Assembly: GCA_963808775.1 (NCBI GenBank)
Contig: CAWEGR010000005.1
Coordinates: forward strand, 310,001 to 374,000
DNA: 64,000 nucleotides
From: JACVRW01 sp963808775
GTDB lineage: Bacteria; Actinomycetota; Thermoleophilia; Solirubrobacterales; Thermoleophilaceae
Direction: 5' to 3'
Under the pieces are notes generated by a model. That model did not search any database and was not told the origin of the DNA. It saw only the letters and a program-made list of their open reading frames with translations. The position numbers and the translations under genes are program-made. Numbering within the stretch: position 1 is the first letter of the stretch; every line of letters starts with the position of its first letter. Shown one piece after another: positions 33,233 through 42,577 of this stretch.

Positions 33233-34106
33233 GCAGGTTGTAGAAGAGCGCGGCGGGCAGGCGCGGCTCGAGCAGCGAGCGGTCGAGGCCCTGGAGCAGC
33301 AGGTAGCCGCGGTGGGCGTACACCCGCCACGCCCAGGGGACCGAGTCGGGGTCCGCGGTGGCCTCGAGCGTGCGGTTCGCCCAGCCGAACAGCGACGCCG
33401 CCAGCTCCTCGCCCGTCACCCGGATGTCCGACAGTCCGGCGGTCGATGCGTGCGAGGCGAGGTCCGCGGGCGTGAACGCGTGCACGTCGACGACGCGCTC
33501 GAGCCGGTCCTCCTTGCCGTTGCCGTTCGCCTGGCCCGCCGAGGCGCCCATCAGCGCGCGCCACACCGGCGACACCAGCAGCGCGCCGCGCTTCGGCACC
33601 GCGGCGATCCGGTCGCCGTAGCGCGACGGCTCTCCGCAGAAGGCGAGCACGCCCCCGGGGCGCAGGACCCGCGCGAACTCGCGGAACGCGCGGTCGAGGT
33701 CCGGGAGGTGGTGCAGCACCGCGTGGCCGAACACGAGGTCGAAGGAGTCGTCCTCGAATGGGAGCTCAGACGCCTCGGTGACCTCCGTCGAGACCCGCTC
33801 GGACAGGCCGAGCTCGCGCGCGGAGCGCTCGAGCGAGCGCAGCATCCCGGGGGAGATGTCGGTCGCGACCACCTCGCCCGCCACCCTGGCGCGCAGCAGG
33901 TTCAGCGAGAAGTAGCCGGTGCCGGCGCCGATCTCGAGCGCCCGCGCGTAGCGGCGCGGCTCGTGGCCGAGCGCCTTGCGCAGCTTGCCGATCACCTGCG
34001 ACTGCCCGACCGCGTCGTAGGTGATGCCCCACTTCGAGTCGTAGTGCGACGCGGCGAGGTCGTGGTAGCGAACGTTCGCGTCGCGGATCGCTTCGGCCGT
34101 CTGCAT
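33207..34106 (-). CDS. Class I SAM-dependent methyltransferase
   Basis: 299 residues from ATG 34106. The SAM-binding glycine loop is ALEIGAGTGYFSLNLL, followed by VVATDISPGML (acidic loop), LPFEDDSFDLVFGHAVLHHL and VLRPGGVLAF, all of the UbiE/COQ5-like class. The C-terminal third (FTPADLASHASTAGLSDIRVTGEE) is a cap with a Trp-rich stretch. The acceptor is not evident. It is divergent from the MGLP-like methyltransferase gene (24 bases), so both may share one promoter region and belong to the same pathway. Confidence 0.85.
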   Translation of the reverse strand: MQTAEAIRDANVRYHDLAASHYDSKWGITYDAVGQSQVIGKLRKALGHEPRRYARALEIGAGTGYFSLNLLRARVAGEVVATDISPGMLRSLERSARELGLSERVSTEVTEASELPFEDDSFDLVFGHAVLHHLPDLDRAFREFARVLRPGGVLAFCGEPSRYGDRIAAVPKRGALLVSPVWRALMGASAGQANGNGKEDRLERVVDVHAFTPADLASHASTAGLSDIRVTGEELAASLFGWANRTLEATADPDSVPWAWRVYAHRGYLLLQGLDRSLLEPRLPAALFYNLLISARVPA

Positions 34107-34130
34107 GCGGCGAAGTACCCTAGCCGCCCG

Positions 34131-34889
34131 ATGCAGGAGACCATCCAGCTTGACCAGCCGGCCGGCGTCCCGCCGCTCGAGCTGACCGGCGAGCGCACCC
34201 TGCCCGACGTGCCCGCCGAGAACTACTGGTTCCGCCGCCACCTCGCGGTCTACGAGTGGGTGGCGGAGCGCTGCGCCGGCCTCGACGTGGTCGACATGGC
34301 CTGTGGCGAGGGCTATGGGGTCGAGGTGCTCGCGCGCAGGGCGCGACAGGTGACCGGCGTGGACGCGAACCCCGAGGCGCACGAGCACGCCCGGATCAAG
34401 TACACGCGCCCCGGCATCTCGTTCGCCCGCGAGCTCGTCGAGAGCTACGCCGAGCCGTGCGACGCGGTCGTCTTCCTGCAGACGATCGAGCACGTCGAGG
34501 AGCCCGAACGGGTGCTCGGGCACTTCCGCGACATGCTGCGGCCGGGCGGCACCGCCTACGTCTCGACGCCGAACCTGCTGACGCTCGCGCCGCCGGGCGC
34601 CGAGAAGTCCGACAACCCGTGGCACCTGCGCGAGTACCGCGCCGAGGAGTTCCGCGCGCTCTGCGCGAGCGCCTTCGGCCGGGTCGAGCTGCTCGGGCTC
34701 TTCCACGCGCGGGTCCTGCGGGCGCACGAGCTCGCCCTGCAGGCCGGCTGGGACCGGGTCCACTCGGCACTCGGGATCACGAAGCCGTTCTACGACCGCT
34801 TCACCCCGGCCCTCTCGGCGCGCGACTTCGAGCTGCGCCCGGGGCCCCTCGAGCGCGCGCTCGACTTCGTGGCAGTGCTCCGGCCTTGA
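34131..34889 (+). CDS. SAM-dependent methyltransferase, Rv3030-like (methylglucose polysaccharide)
   Basis: 252 residues. The opening LTGERTLPDVPAENYWFRRH is very close to the start of M. tuberculosis Rv3030, as I recall it. The SAM motif is VVDMACGEGYGVEVLARRA, then VTGVDANPEA and LQTIEHVEEPERVL. In mycobacteria this enzyme is linked to O-methylation of methylglucose lipopolysaccharide, a cytoplasmic polysaccharide that binds fatty acyl chains. Here its stop overlaps the GH57 start (TTGA), and GH57 and GT4 follow in the Rv3031-Rv3032 order, which strongly supports this assignment. The identity of the methylated hydroxyl is unknown. Confidence 0.85.
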   Translation: MQETIQLDQPAGVPPLELTGERTLPDVPAENYWFRRHLAVYEWVAERCAGLDVVDMACGEGYGVEVLARRARQVTGVDANPEAHEHARIKYTRPGISFARELVESYAEPCDAVVFLQTIEHVEEPERVLGHFRDMLRPGGTAYVSTPNLLTLAPPGAEKSDNPWHLREYRAEEFRALCASAFGRVELLGLFHARVLRAHELALQAGWDRVHSALGITKPFYDRFTPALSARDFELRPGPLERALDFVAVLRP

Positions 34890-36295
34890 CCCCGGGCGCC
34901 CTCGCACTCGTCCTTCATTCGCACATGCCCTACGTGGAGGGCCACGGCACCTGGCCGTTCGGCGAGGAGTGGCTCTGGGAGGCGGTCGCGACCGTCTACC
35001 TGCCGCTGCTCGACGTGATCGACGGCGCCCCGGTCACGCTCGGCCTGACGCCCGTGCTGTGCGACCAGCTCGAGGCGATGCGCGGGGAGGCGGGCGACCG
35101 CTACCTGCGCTTCCTGCGCGAGATCCGCTCGGAGGTGCACACGCTCGACGGCGACGGCCTCGAGCGCGCGGGCGAGCGCGAGCTCGCGGCGGAGATTCGC
35201 CGCGCCGCCGGTGACTATCGCGCGGCCGACGAGGCCTTCGAGCGCCGCGGCCGCGACCTCATCGCGGCCTTCGGGGCGCTCGAGCGGGTCGAGCTGTGGA
35301 CCTCGGCGGCCACCCACGCCCTGCTGCCGCTGCTGGCCACGGACGCCGGGATGCGGCTGCAGCTCGCCACCGGCACCGCCTCTCATCTGCGCCGCTTCGG
35401 CCGTTGGGACGGCGGCTTCTGGCTGCCCGAGTGCGCCTACGCGCCCGGCATCGAGCGCGAGCTCGCCGACCAGGGCGTGCGCGCCTTCTGCGTCGACCAG
35501 ACGCCCGTGGAGGGATTCGACGCGCTGACCCCGGTCGCCACCGGCTCGGCCGCCGTGGCCGTGCCGGTCGACTGGCCGACGGTCGAGCTCGTCTGGCACG
35601 CGGACGGCTATCCCGCCGACCCGCTCTACCGCGACTACCACCGCCGCACCGTCCACGACCTGCGTCCGTGGGCGAACGGCGGATCGGCATACGACCGGGA
35701 GGCGGCCCTCGCCCGGGCCGGGGAGCACGCCCGGGACTTCGTCGAGCGCGCCGCGCGGCGGGTCGAGGGAGGGGGCCTGCTCTGCTGCGCGCTCGACACC
35801 GAGCTGCTCGGGCACTGGTGGTACGAGGGGCAGGAGTGGCTCGCGGCCGTCCTGCGCGAGGCGGAGCGGGCCGGCCTGCGGCTCGTGACCGTGAGCGAGG
35901 GCGTCGAGCTCGTCGAGCCCGTCGAGCGGCCGCTCTCGCAGGGAAGCTGGGGCGCGCGCAAGGACCTCTCGACCTGGGACGCGCCGCGCGTGGCGGAGAT
36001 CGCGTGGGCGGCACGCGACGCGGAGCTGCGCACGGTCGCGGCCGCGGCAGCCGGCGCCGGCGGGCACGCCGCCCTCGAGCGCGCCGCGCGCGAGCTGCTC
36101 GCGATCCAGGCGAGCGACTGGGCCTTCCTCGTCACCCGCGAGCTCGCCGGCGACTACCCTCAGTCGCGGCTTTCGGGCCATGGACAGAGCCTCGACTCGG
36201 CTCTGGCCGCTCTGACAGACTCCACCGGCGCACCCGAGCCGGCCCTCAAGAACCTCGCCCCGGACCTCGATCTCTCAGCCCTGACCACCCCCTGA
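34886..36295 (+). CDS. GH57 1,4-alpha-glucan branching enzyme, Rv3031-like
   Basis: 469 residues from TTG 34886. LVLHSHMPYVEGHG (His-x-His motif 1) and GTWPFGEEWLWEA match the GH57 branching enzyme group, including Rv3031. FWLPECAYAPG carries the nucleophile Glu and LDTELLGHWWYEG the acid/base Asp region. The helical C-terminal part (STWDAPRVAEIAWAARDAELRTV) is the DUF1957-type domain. It transfers alpha-1,4 glucan segments to form 1,6 branches. The gene lies between the methyltransferase and GT4 genes, overlapping both. Confidence 0.9.
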   Translation: MTPGALALVLHSHMPYVEGHGTWPFGEEWLWEAVATVYLPLLDVIDGAPVTLGLTPVLCDQLEAMRGEAGDRYLRFLREIRSEVHTLDGDGLERAGERELAAEIRRAAGDYRAADEAFERRGRDLIAAFGALERVELWTSAATHALLPLLATDAGMRLQLATGTASHLRRFGRWDGGFWLPECAYAPGIERELADQGVRAFCVDQTPVEGFDALTPVATGSAAVAVPVDWPTVELVWHADGYPADPLYRDYHRRTVHDLRPWANGGSAYDREAALARAGEHARDFVERAARRVEGGGLLCCALDTELLGHWWYEGQEWLAAVLREAERAGLRLVTVSEGVELVEPVERPLSQGSWGARKDLSTWDAPRVAEIAWAARDAELRTVAAAAAGAGGHAALERAARELLAIQASDWAFLVTRELAGDYPQSRLSGHGQSLDSALAALTDSTGAPEPALKNLAPDLDLSALTTP

Positions 36296-37482
36296 TGCGC
36301 GTCCTGATCCTGTCCTGGGAGTACCCACCGCTGATCGAGGGCGGACTCGCGCGCCATGTGCGCAAGCTCGCGGAGAACCTCGCCGCGCAGGGGATCGACG
36401 TGCACGTGCTGGCCCGCGGCCGCGAGGAGGATCCGCACGAGGAGGAGGTGGGCGGCGTGACCGTGCACCGCGTGCGCGAGCCCGAGCGTCCGCGCGACCT
36501 CGGCGAGTTCGTGGCGTGGATCGAGCACATGAACTCGGACATGCTTGCCGCGGGCGTCGAGGTGGGGGACCGCTACGACTTCGACGTCGTGCACGGGCAC
36601 GACTGGCTCGTCGCGTCGGCCGGCGACCATCTCGCGAAGCGCTTCCGCTGCCCGCTTGTGGTCACGATCCACGCCACGGAGTACGGCCGCCATCAGGGCT
36701 GGGTCGACAAGCACCCACAGTCCTACATCCACGGCGTGGAGCGCTGGATGGCGAACCGCGCCGAGCGCGTGATCACGTGCTCGTCCTACATGCGCGAGCA
36801 CGTGGCCGACATCTACGGACTCGACGAGCGGGCCGTGATGGTGATCCCGAACGGCATCGACCCGTCGGAGCTCGTGCCGGTGGACGACCTCGACGCGCTG
36901 CGCTCGCGCTTCGCCGCCCCGCACGAGAAGCTCGTGCTGCTCGTCGGCCGGCTCGTCTACGAGAAGGGCTTCCAGCTCGCCCTCGAGGCGCTGCCCGGGC
37001 TCATCAAGCGCGTCGGAAACGTGCGCTTCCTCGTGGCCGGGTCCGGGACGGCGGAGGAGGAGCTGCGCAGCCAGGCCACCGAGCTCGGCCTCGACGAGCA
37101 CGGAACCTTCCTCGGCTGGATCGGCGACGACGTGCTGCACTCGCTCTACCGCATCGCCGACCTGACGGTCGTGCCGTCGATCTACGAGCCCTTCGGGCTG
37201 GTGGCGCTCGAGGCGATGGCCTCCGGCTGCCCGTGCCTCGTTGCGGACACGGGCGGCCTGCGCGAGGTGGTGCCGAACGAGGACGTGGGCCTGCGTTTTC
37301 GCTCACGCGACGCCGATTCGCTCGCCACGATGGCCGAGCGGCTGCTCACGGACGAGGCGCTGCGCGACCGGCTCGTGGCCGAGGCGAGCGAGCACGTGCT
37401 CTCGTTCGACTGGGCGGACGTCGCGCGCCAGGTCGCGGAGGTCTACCGCGCGACGCGCTCCGCCAGCGTGCGCAGCGGGTAG
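36295..37482 (+). CDS. GT4 alpha-1,4-glucosyltransferase, Rv3032-like
   Basis: 395 residues. LILSWEYPPLIEGGLARHV at the start has the Gly-Gly-Leu donor loop of GT4/GT5 glycogen-synthase-like enzymes. DVVHGHDWLVA and VVTIHATEYGRHQGWVDK follow, and the C-terminal half has VIPNGIDPSELVP, LVGRLVYEKGF and SIYEPFGLVALEAMASG (the EX7E motif). This is the profile of Rv3032 and the glycogen synthase-like GT4 enzymes. It extends alpha-1,4-linked glucan from nucleotide sugars in the cytoplasm. The ATG overlaps the GH57 stop by one base (TGATG). Confidence 0.9.
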   Translation: MRVLILSWEYPPLIEGGLARHVRKLAENLAAQGIDVHVLARGREEDPHEEEVGGVTVHRVREPERPRDLGEFVAWIEHMNSDMLAAGVEVGDRYDFDVVHGHDWLVASAGDHLAKRFRCPLVVTIHATEYGRHQGWVDKHPQSYIHGVERWMANRAERVITCSSYMREHVADIYGLDERAVMVIPNGIDPSELVPVDDLDALRSRFAAPHEKLVLLVGRLVYEKGFQLALEALPGLIKRVGNVRFLVAGSGTAEEELRSQATELGLDEHGTFLGWIGDDVLHSLYRIADLTVVPSIYEPFGLVALEAMASGCPCLVADTGGLREVVPNEDVGLRFRSRDADSLATMAERLLTDEALRDRLVAEASEHVLSFDWADVARQVAEVYRATRSASVRSG

Positions 37483-38036
37483 CGCAGGAGGAGCGTCGAT
37501 GCCCACATGAGCTGGGCGACGAGGGCGCTCGCGAAGGCGACCGGAATGCTGAGCGCGTACAGCGCCACGAACCCGAGAGCGATCGCGCTGCCGAACTGCG
37601 TGTCGCCCGGGCGGCGGTGCTTGACGAATCCGCTGCGCGCGGAGTGGGCGGTCATCCCCCAGTGGATGAGGGACGCAAGCGCGAGCATCGCGGCGAACAC
37701 CGCCGTCGCGATTCCCTCGTCCGGGTAGGAGTCCACGAGGTCCATCCCGAACGGCATCAGGGCGATCATCATCAGAAAGGCGAGGTTGAGCGCCATCAGC
37801 AGCCCGTCGAAGCTCTGGAGGCTCGCGAACAGGTTGTGGTGGATGACCCAGAAGCGGCCGATCAGGGCGAACGTGAGGATGTAGGCGAGCAGCGAGCTGT
37901 CGAGCTCCCGCAGGGCGTCGCCGAGCTGCTCGGGGTCGACGTCGGGCACCTCGATCGCGAGCACGAGCAGCGTGATCGCCACGGCCATGACGCCGTCGCT
38001 GAACGCCTCGATCCGCCCGAAGTCGGTCCGCTCCAC
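37443..38036 (-). CDS. TMEM175-family (DUF1211) potassium channel-like protein
   Basis: 197 residues from GTG 38036. The first segment RIEAFSDGVMAVAITLLVLAIEVP contains the FSDG motif that forms the pore-lining helix of TMEM175 channels. Five to six TM segments follow (IGRFWVIHHNLFA, LNLAFLMMIALMPF, TAVFAAMLALASLI, IALGFVALYALSIPVAFA). Bacterial members are tetrameric, weakly K-selective leak channels. It may be the last gene of the leftward operon; its 3' end overlaps the GT4 gene by 40 bases. Confidence 0.88.
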   Translation of the reverse strand: MERTDFGRIEAFSDGVMAVAITLLVLAIEVPDVDPEQLGDALRELDSSLLAYILTFALIGRFWVIHHNLFASLQSFDGLLMALNLAFLMMIALMPFGMDLVDSYPDEGIATAVFAAMLALASLIHWGMTAHSARSGFVKHRRPGDTQFGSAIALGFVALYALSIPVAFASALVAQLMWASTLLLRYPLRTLAERVAR

Positions 38037-38053
38037 CCCGAGGATGGAAACGC

Positions 38054-39256
38054 CTAGACCGGATGGACCGCCCGCAGCGCGGCGGCCGCGCCCCTGCCGC
38101 TGCGGATCGCGCCCTCCATGAGCGCCGCGTACGGTCCGCCCGCGTACTCGCCCGCGAAGGCGAGCGGCCCGTGCGCCCGGGCCGTCAGCTCGGCCAGCTC
38201 GAGCGGGGGCGAGGTCGAGTAGGCCGCGCCCACCCACGGGTCGTCGGTCCAGGTGGAGAGCAGGGCTCCGCCGAGGTCGAGGTCGAGGTCGTCGCGCAGG
38301 CGCGCAAGCGAGTCGATCCAGGCGCCCGGACCCTGCGAGACGCCGAGCCGCTCGAGCGCGTCCGGAGATCCCGCGAAGGCGGAGACGACCGGCTGGACCT
38401 CGCCGCGATCGCCCGTCGCGGTCCAGGTCCAGTAGCGCTCCGGAACGTTCATCACCGCGCTCGCGGGCGCGGGGGAGGAGAGCGGCACGAACAGCTTCGC
38501 GGCGTGGCCGTAGCGCACGGCGCGCAGCGCCCCCTCGAGCGCCTCCGGCAGCGCGGGCTCGAAGCGCACGCCCGCGAGGACGCTCGGCGGAATCGCCACG
38601 ACGCAGGCGTCCACGCTGAGCTCGGCACCCGCCGCGCCGACGGTGACGCCGTCGTCCCCCCACGCGATCCGCTCCACCGGCGAGCGCAGCCGCACCGAGT
38701 CGCCGAGCGCCGTGGCGAGTGCGAGCGGCAGCAACCCGTTCCCGCCGGCGATGCCGGGCGCGGGGTCGCGGTCCACGTGCGCGAGGCCGGACAGGTCGCG
38801 CGCCGCGACCACGTCGGCCGAGTTGGCGCTCGAGATCTCCGCGCGCGCGAGCAGCGCCTCGCGCGCCCCGTCGGGGATGTCGAGCGAGTCGAGGAACTCG
38901 CGCGCCGTCATCGCCTCGGGCGCTTCCGGCAGCGCCGCGCCGACCGCCGCCATCGCCGTCTCGATCTCGGCGTGGTCCGTGCCGATGCCGCCGCGCGGGT
39001 CGCGGTGCCCGTAGCGCATCCCCTTGTCCCAGAACCCGAGCCCGAGGCGCTCGGCGAGCTCGCGGACGGCCGTGTTCCCGGGCAGGATGTACTCGGCGCC
39101 CATCTCGACGACGGCGCCGTTGTCGAGCGTGCGCGACCAGACCCGCCCGCCGACGCGGTCGCGCGCCTCGAGCACCACGACCTCGTCACCGCGAGCCGCG
39201 AGCTCGTAGGCCGCGGTCAGCCCCGCGAGCCCCGCGCCCGCGACGGCGACCCTCAT
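38054..39256 (-). CDS. FAD-dependent amine oxidase (flavin monoamine oxidase family)
   Basis: 400 residues. VAVAGAGLAGLTAAYELAARGDEVVVLEARDRVGGR is the dinucleotide-binding start plus the GG doublet. VEMGAEYILPGNTAVRELAERLGL is the R-motif region, and PLAFAGEYAGGPYAALMEGAIRSG the C-terminal FAD clasp of monoamine oxidases. It probably oxidises a primary or secondary amine to an imine with release of hydrogen peroxide. The ATG overlaps the stop of the acyl-CoA ligase (ATGA). It is the second flavin amine oxidase of the region. Confidence 0.87.
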   Translation of the reverse strand: MRVAVAGAGLAGLTAAYELAARGDEVVVLEARDRVGGRVWSRTLDNGAVVEMGAEYILPGNTAVRELAERLGLGFWDKGMRYGHRDPRGGIGTDHAEIETAMAAVGAALPEAPEAMTAREFLDSLDIPDGAREALLARAEISSANSADVVAARDLSGLAHVDRDPAPGIAGGNGLLPLALATALGDSVRLRSPVERIAWGDDGVTVGAAGAELSVDACVVAIPPSVLAGVRFEPALPEALEGALRAVRYGHAAKLFVPLSSPAPASAVMNVPERYWTWTATGDRGEVQPVVSAFAGSPDALERLGVSQGPGAWIDSLARLRDDLDLDLGGALLSTWTDDPWVGAAYSTSPPLELAELTARAHGPLAFAGEYAGGPYAALMEGAIRSGRGAAAALRAVHPV

Positions 39257-41370
39257 GCGGGCGCCTTGGCGAGCGCGTCGACCACCGTGGCGCCGCGCTC
39301 ATGGACGAAGACCGGGTTCAGCTCGATCAACTCGAGCCCCTGGTCGAGCAGGAGCTCGCCGGTGGCGGCGGCGAGGCGCGCGGCTGCAGCCACGTCGAGC
39401 GGCGCGCGCCCGCGGCCACCCGTGAGGAGCGGCGCCGCGCGCAGACCGAGGATCGCCTCCTCGACGCGCTCGGGCGTGGCGGGAAGCGGGATGACGGCGG
39501 CGTCGGAGAGGAGCTCCGTCCACATGCCTCCGGCGGCGATCACGAGCGACGGCACCACGCCGTCCGTACGGGCCGCCACGAGCAGCTCCGCGCCCGGCTC
39601 CGCCATGCGCTCGACCAGCACGCTCGCGCCGTCGACCTCGATCGCGATCAGGGTCGCGTGCGCCGCGCGCATCGCCGGCTCCTCGCTGATGTCGAGCACC
39701 AGGGCGCCGATGTCCGACTTGTGCTGGACCGAGGTCGCCGCGAGCTTCGCCACCACGCGCCCGCCGAGCTCGGCGAGGGCGGCGACCGCGTCGTCCTCGT
39801 GCTCGACGAGCCGCCCCTCGACCACCGGCAGGCCGCGCTCGCGCAGGAGCTGTTTCGCGTCGTGCTCTGAGAGCCAGCCGGAGCGGCCGTTGCTGCCGCG
39901 CGTGCGCGCCGCGGCGGCGGCGCTCGCGATCGCGCGCAGCCGCTCGGGGTCCCCCGCCGGGCGCGCCAGGGCGTCCGCCACCGCCAGACCCGTGCGCAGC
40001 CCCGAGACCGCGGGAATGCCGTCGGCGATGAAGCGCGCGGCCGCGGTGTCGTCGAGGAGCTCCGGGAGCGTCGAGGAGATCAGCACGGGGACCGGGCTCG
40101 CGGCGGCGCCCTCGTGGATGCCCTCGCGGACCGCGCGCCAGGACTCCTCGACGGCGCCCTCGATGCCGTCCGGCTGGTCGTAGAGCACGAGCACCCGCTC
40201 GATCGCGGGGTCGGCGCCGGTGGTCGCGACGATGTCGCGCAGGGTGTCCGTCTCGCCCCAGATCAGCGCGGTGTAGTCGAGCGGGTTGCCGACCGTGGCC
40301 GCGTCGGGCAGCAGCTCGCGCAGCCTGCGCGAGCTCTCGGGCGCGAGCTGCGGAAGCTCCACCCCGATTCGCTCGCACTCGTCGGCCGCGAGCGCGGAGT
40401 CGCCGCCCGAGCAGGTCAGAACCGCGAGGCCGCCGCCGCTCCGGCGCCGCGCCCCGGGGACGGCCATCGCCTTCGCCAGCTCGAGCAGCTCGTGGACGTC
40501 CGCCGCCCAGGCGCCACCTGCCTCCTCGACGAGCGCGCGGAACACGCGCACCTCGCCCGCCACGGCGCCCGTGTGGGCCGCAGCCGCCGCCGAGCCGGCC
40601 GCGGAGCTGCCGACCTTGAGGACCGCGACCCCCACGCCGCGCTCGGCGCAGTCCGCCAGCGCGTTCGCCAGGCGCTCGCCGTCGCCCTCTCCCTCGAGGT
40701 AGAGGGCGACCGCGCCCACCTCCTCCTCGAGCGCCAGGCGCCCGACCCAGTCCGCGGGATCGAGCGCGACCGAGTTGCCGCAGGACACGACCGTGTGGAA
40801 GCGCAGGCCGCGCGCCGAGCTCAGCGCGTTGACCGCGACATTGCCGCTCTGCGAGACGAGGGCCACCCGCCCGGCCTCGAAGGGCCGCAGGGCGTCGCCC
40901 CAGAGCGCCGCCCGCTCGTGCAGCGCCACGATGCCGTTGCCGTTCGGGCCGCAGACGGGCAGGTCGTGGCGCAGGGCCGCGTCGCGCAGGGCACGCTCGT
41001 GCGCCGCGCCGTCTGCCGCGTGGTCGACGGCCCCGCCGCCGGCGCCCGCGCCCGCCTCCATCTCGCCGAAGCCCGCGCCGAAGACGACGGCGCCGCCGCA
41101 GCCGATCGCGCCCGCCTCGTCGATCACCGCCGGCACACCCGCCGCGGGGATGGCGACCACCACGGCGTCGGGCGGCGACGGGCAATCGGACAGGGAGGGG
41201 AAGCAGGGTCGCCCGTAGACCGTCTCGCGGCCCGGGTTGACGCCCCAGACCTCGCCGGGGTAGCCCGCGAGGTCGAGGTTGATCAGGGTCTGGCCGGCGT
41301 ACGAGCCGTGCCGCTCGGTCGCCCCGACGACGGCGACCTGGCGGGGATGCAGCAGCCGCGAGAGGTCCAC
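39253..41370 (-). CDS. NDP-forming acyl-CoA ligase (acetate-CoA ligase family)
   Basis: 705 residues. The N-terminal CoA-binding domain begins LLHPRQVAVVGATERHGSYAG, followed by the ligase alpha domains with CGPNGNGIVAL and VALVSQSGNVA. The AAAHTGAVAG stretch holds the expected phospho-His. The C-terminal ATP-grasp half starts near LSEHDAKQLLRERGLPVVEG and ends ELNPVFVHERGATVVDALAK. It forms acyl-CoA from an acid using ATP, giving ADP, or runs in reverse. In this operon it may activate the acid formed from amine oxidation. It lies 3 bases after the acyl-CoA dehydrogenase gene. Confidence 0.88.
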   Translation of the reverse strand: MDLSRLLHPRQVAVVGATERHGSYAGQTLINLDLAGYPGEVWGVNPGRETVYGRPCFPSLSDCPSPPDAVVVAIPAAGVPAVIDEAGAIGCGGAVVFGAGFGEMEAGAGAGGGAVDHAADGAAHERALRDAALRHDLPVCGPNGNGIVALHERAALWGDALRPFEAGRVALVSQSGNVAVNALSSARGLRFHTVVSCGNSVALDPADWVGRLALEEEVGAVALYLEGEGDGERLANALADCAERGVGVAVLKVGSSAAGSAAAAAHTGAVAGEVRVFRALVEEAGGAWAADVHELLELAKAMAVPGARRRSGGGLAVLTCSGGDSALAADECERIGVELPQLAPESSRRLRELLPDAATVGNPLDYTALIWGETDTLRDIVATTGADPAIERVLVLYDQPDGIEGAVEESWRAVREGIHEGAAASPVPVLISSTLPELLDDTAAARFIADGIPAVSGLRTGLAVADALARPAGDPERLRAIASAAAAARTRGSNGRSGWLSEHDAKQLLRERGLPVVEGRLVEHEDDAVAALAELGGRVVAKLAATSVQHKSDIGALVLDISEEPAMRAAHATLIAIEVDGASVLVERMAEPGAELLVAARTDGVVPSLVIAAGGMWTELLSDAAVIPLPATPERVEEAILGLRAAPLLTGGRGRAPLDVAAAARLAAATGELLLDQGLELIELNPVFVHERGATVVDALAKAPA

Positions 41371-41373
41371 CGG

Positions 41374-42577
41374 CTAGTGGAGCGTGCGCTCCACGCCTCG
41401 GCGCTCGAGCGCCCGCGCGATGATCAGGCGCTGGATCTCGCTCGTGCCCTCCCAGATGCGGTCCACGCGCAGCTCGCGCAGGAAGCGCTCGGCCACGTTG
41501 CGGCGCATGTAGCCGCGCCCGCCGAAGATCTGGACGCAGCGGTCGGCGCAGCGGCAGGCCGCCTCCGAGACGAACAGCTTCGCCATCGAGGCCTTCGCGT
41601 GCACCACCTTCACGTCGGCGCCGGCGTCGATCAGGCGCGCGACCTCGAGGCAGAAGAGGCGCCCCGCCGCGGCGTCGGCCGCCGAGTCGGCCAGCGGGAA
41701 CGAGACGCCCTGGTAGTCCATGATCCGGTGCCCGCCCTGCTCGCGCTCGAGTGCCCAGGCGGTGGTCTCCTCGAGCAGCCGCCACATCGAGCCGACGCCG
41801 CGCGCGGCGATGCCGAGCCGCTCCTCCGTGAACCAGGAGCGCTGCAGGTCGTCCCCGCCTCCGACACCGCCGATCACGGCGTCGTCGCCGACCTCGACGC
41901 CCGAGAAGCGGATCGCCGGATGGCCGTGCGGATAGGTGTGGGTGAAGGCGGGATCGTCGACGACCTCGATGCCGTCGAGCGCGCGGTCGACGAGGAAGAG
42001 CGTGGGCTGCTTCTCGCCGTCGACGAGCGCGTTCGCCATCACGATGTAGACCGAGGCGATGTCGCCCGTCGTGACGAACCACTTCTCGCCGTCGATCGCC
42101 CAGCCGCTCTCGGTCCGGCGCGCGGTCGTCGCGATGCCGGAGGGATCGGAGCCCGCCTCCGCCTCGGTGACCGCGTAGGCGTCGTGCAGCTCGCCGCGGA
42201 GCGCCGGGCGCAGGTACCTGTCGATCTGCTCCTCGCTGCCGCTCGCGAGCACGTTGTAGGCGTTCGGCATGTACCACGAGAGCGCGTTCGTGGAGCGGCC
42301 GAGCTGCTCCTCGACGAGGAACCACTCCGTCTTCGTCCAGCCCTGGCCGCCGTGCTCGGGCGAGTGCAGGCCGCCCGACAGCCCGAGCTCGATCGCCTCG
42401 CGCTTGATGCGCGCGATCAGCTCGTCCGGGATGTCGCCGCCGCGTCGCCTCGGCGAGCTCCTCGTTCGGGATCAGGACCTCGTCGACGAAGCGGCGGGCG
42501 CGTGCCTGCAGGTCGAGCTGCTCGGGCGTGAAGTCCGCTGCGGTCGAGATGGGCGGTGCGGCCGGGCCGGCGGTCAT
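41374..42577 (-). CDS. Acyl-CoA dehydrogenase, frame broken once
   Basis: ATG 42577 opens the N-terminal helices (FTPEQLDLQARARRFVDEVL). The frame changes near 42440-42450, in a CGGCGGCG tract, resuming with GGDIPDELIARIKREAIELG. From there the protein is intact: DAYAVTEAEAGSDPSGI, EKWFVTTGDIASVYIVMA (FAD strand region), QIFGGRGYMR and the C-terminal RIWEGTSEIQRLIIARAL signature. It oxidises an acyl-CoA to the 2-enoyl-CoA, passing electrons to ETF. The start overlaps the small upstream gene by ATGA. Confidence 0.87.

Noticed and set aside
39299..42577. A 1092-codon open frame on the minus strand
   Set aside because: It only starts like acyl-CoA dehydrogenase for about 45 residues, then runs as an Arg-rich shadow of the real frame. 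High GC content makes long empty frames.
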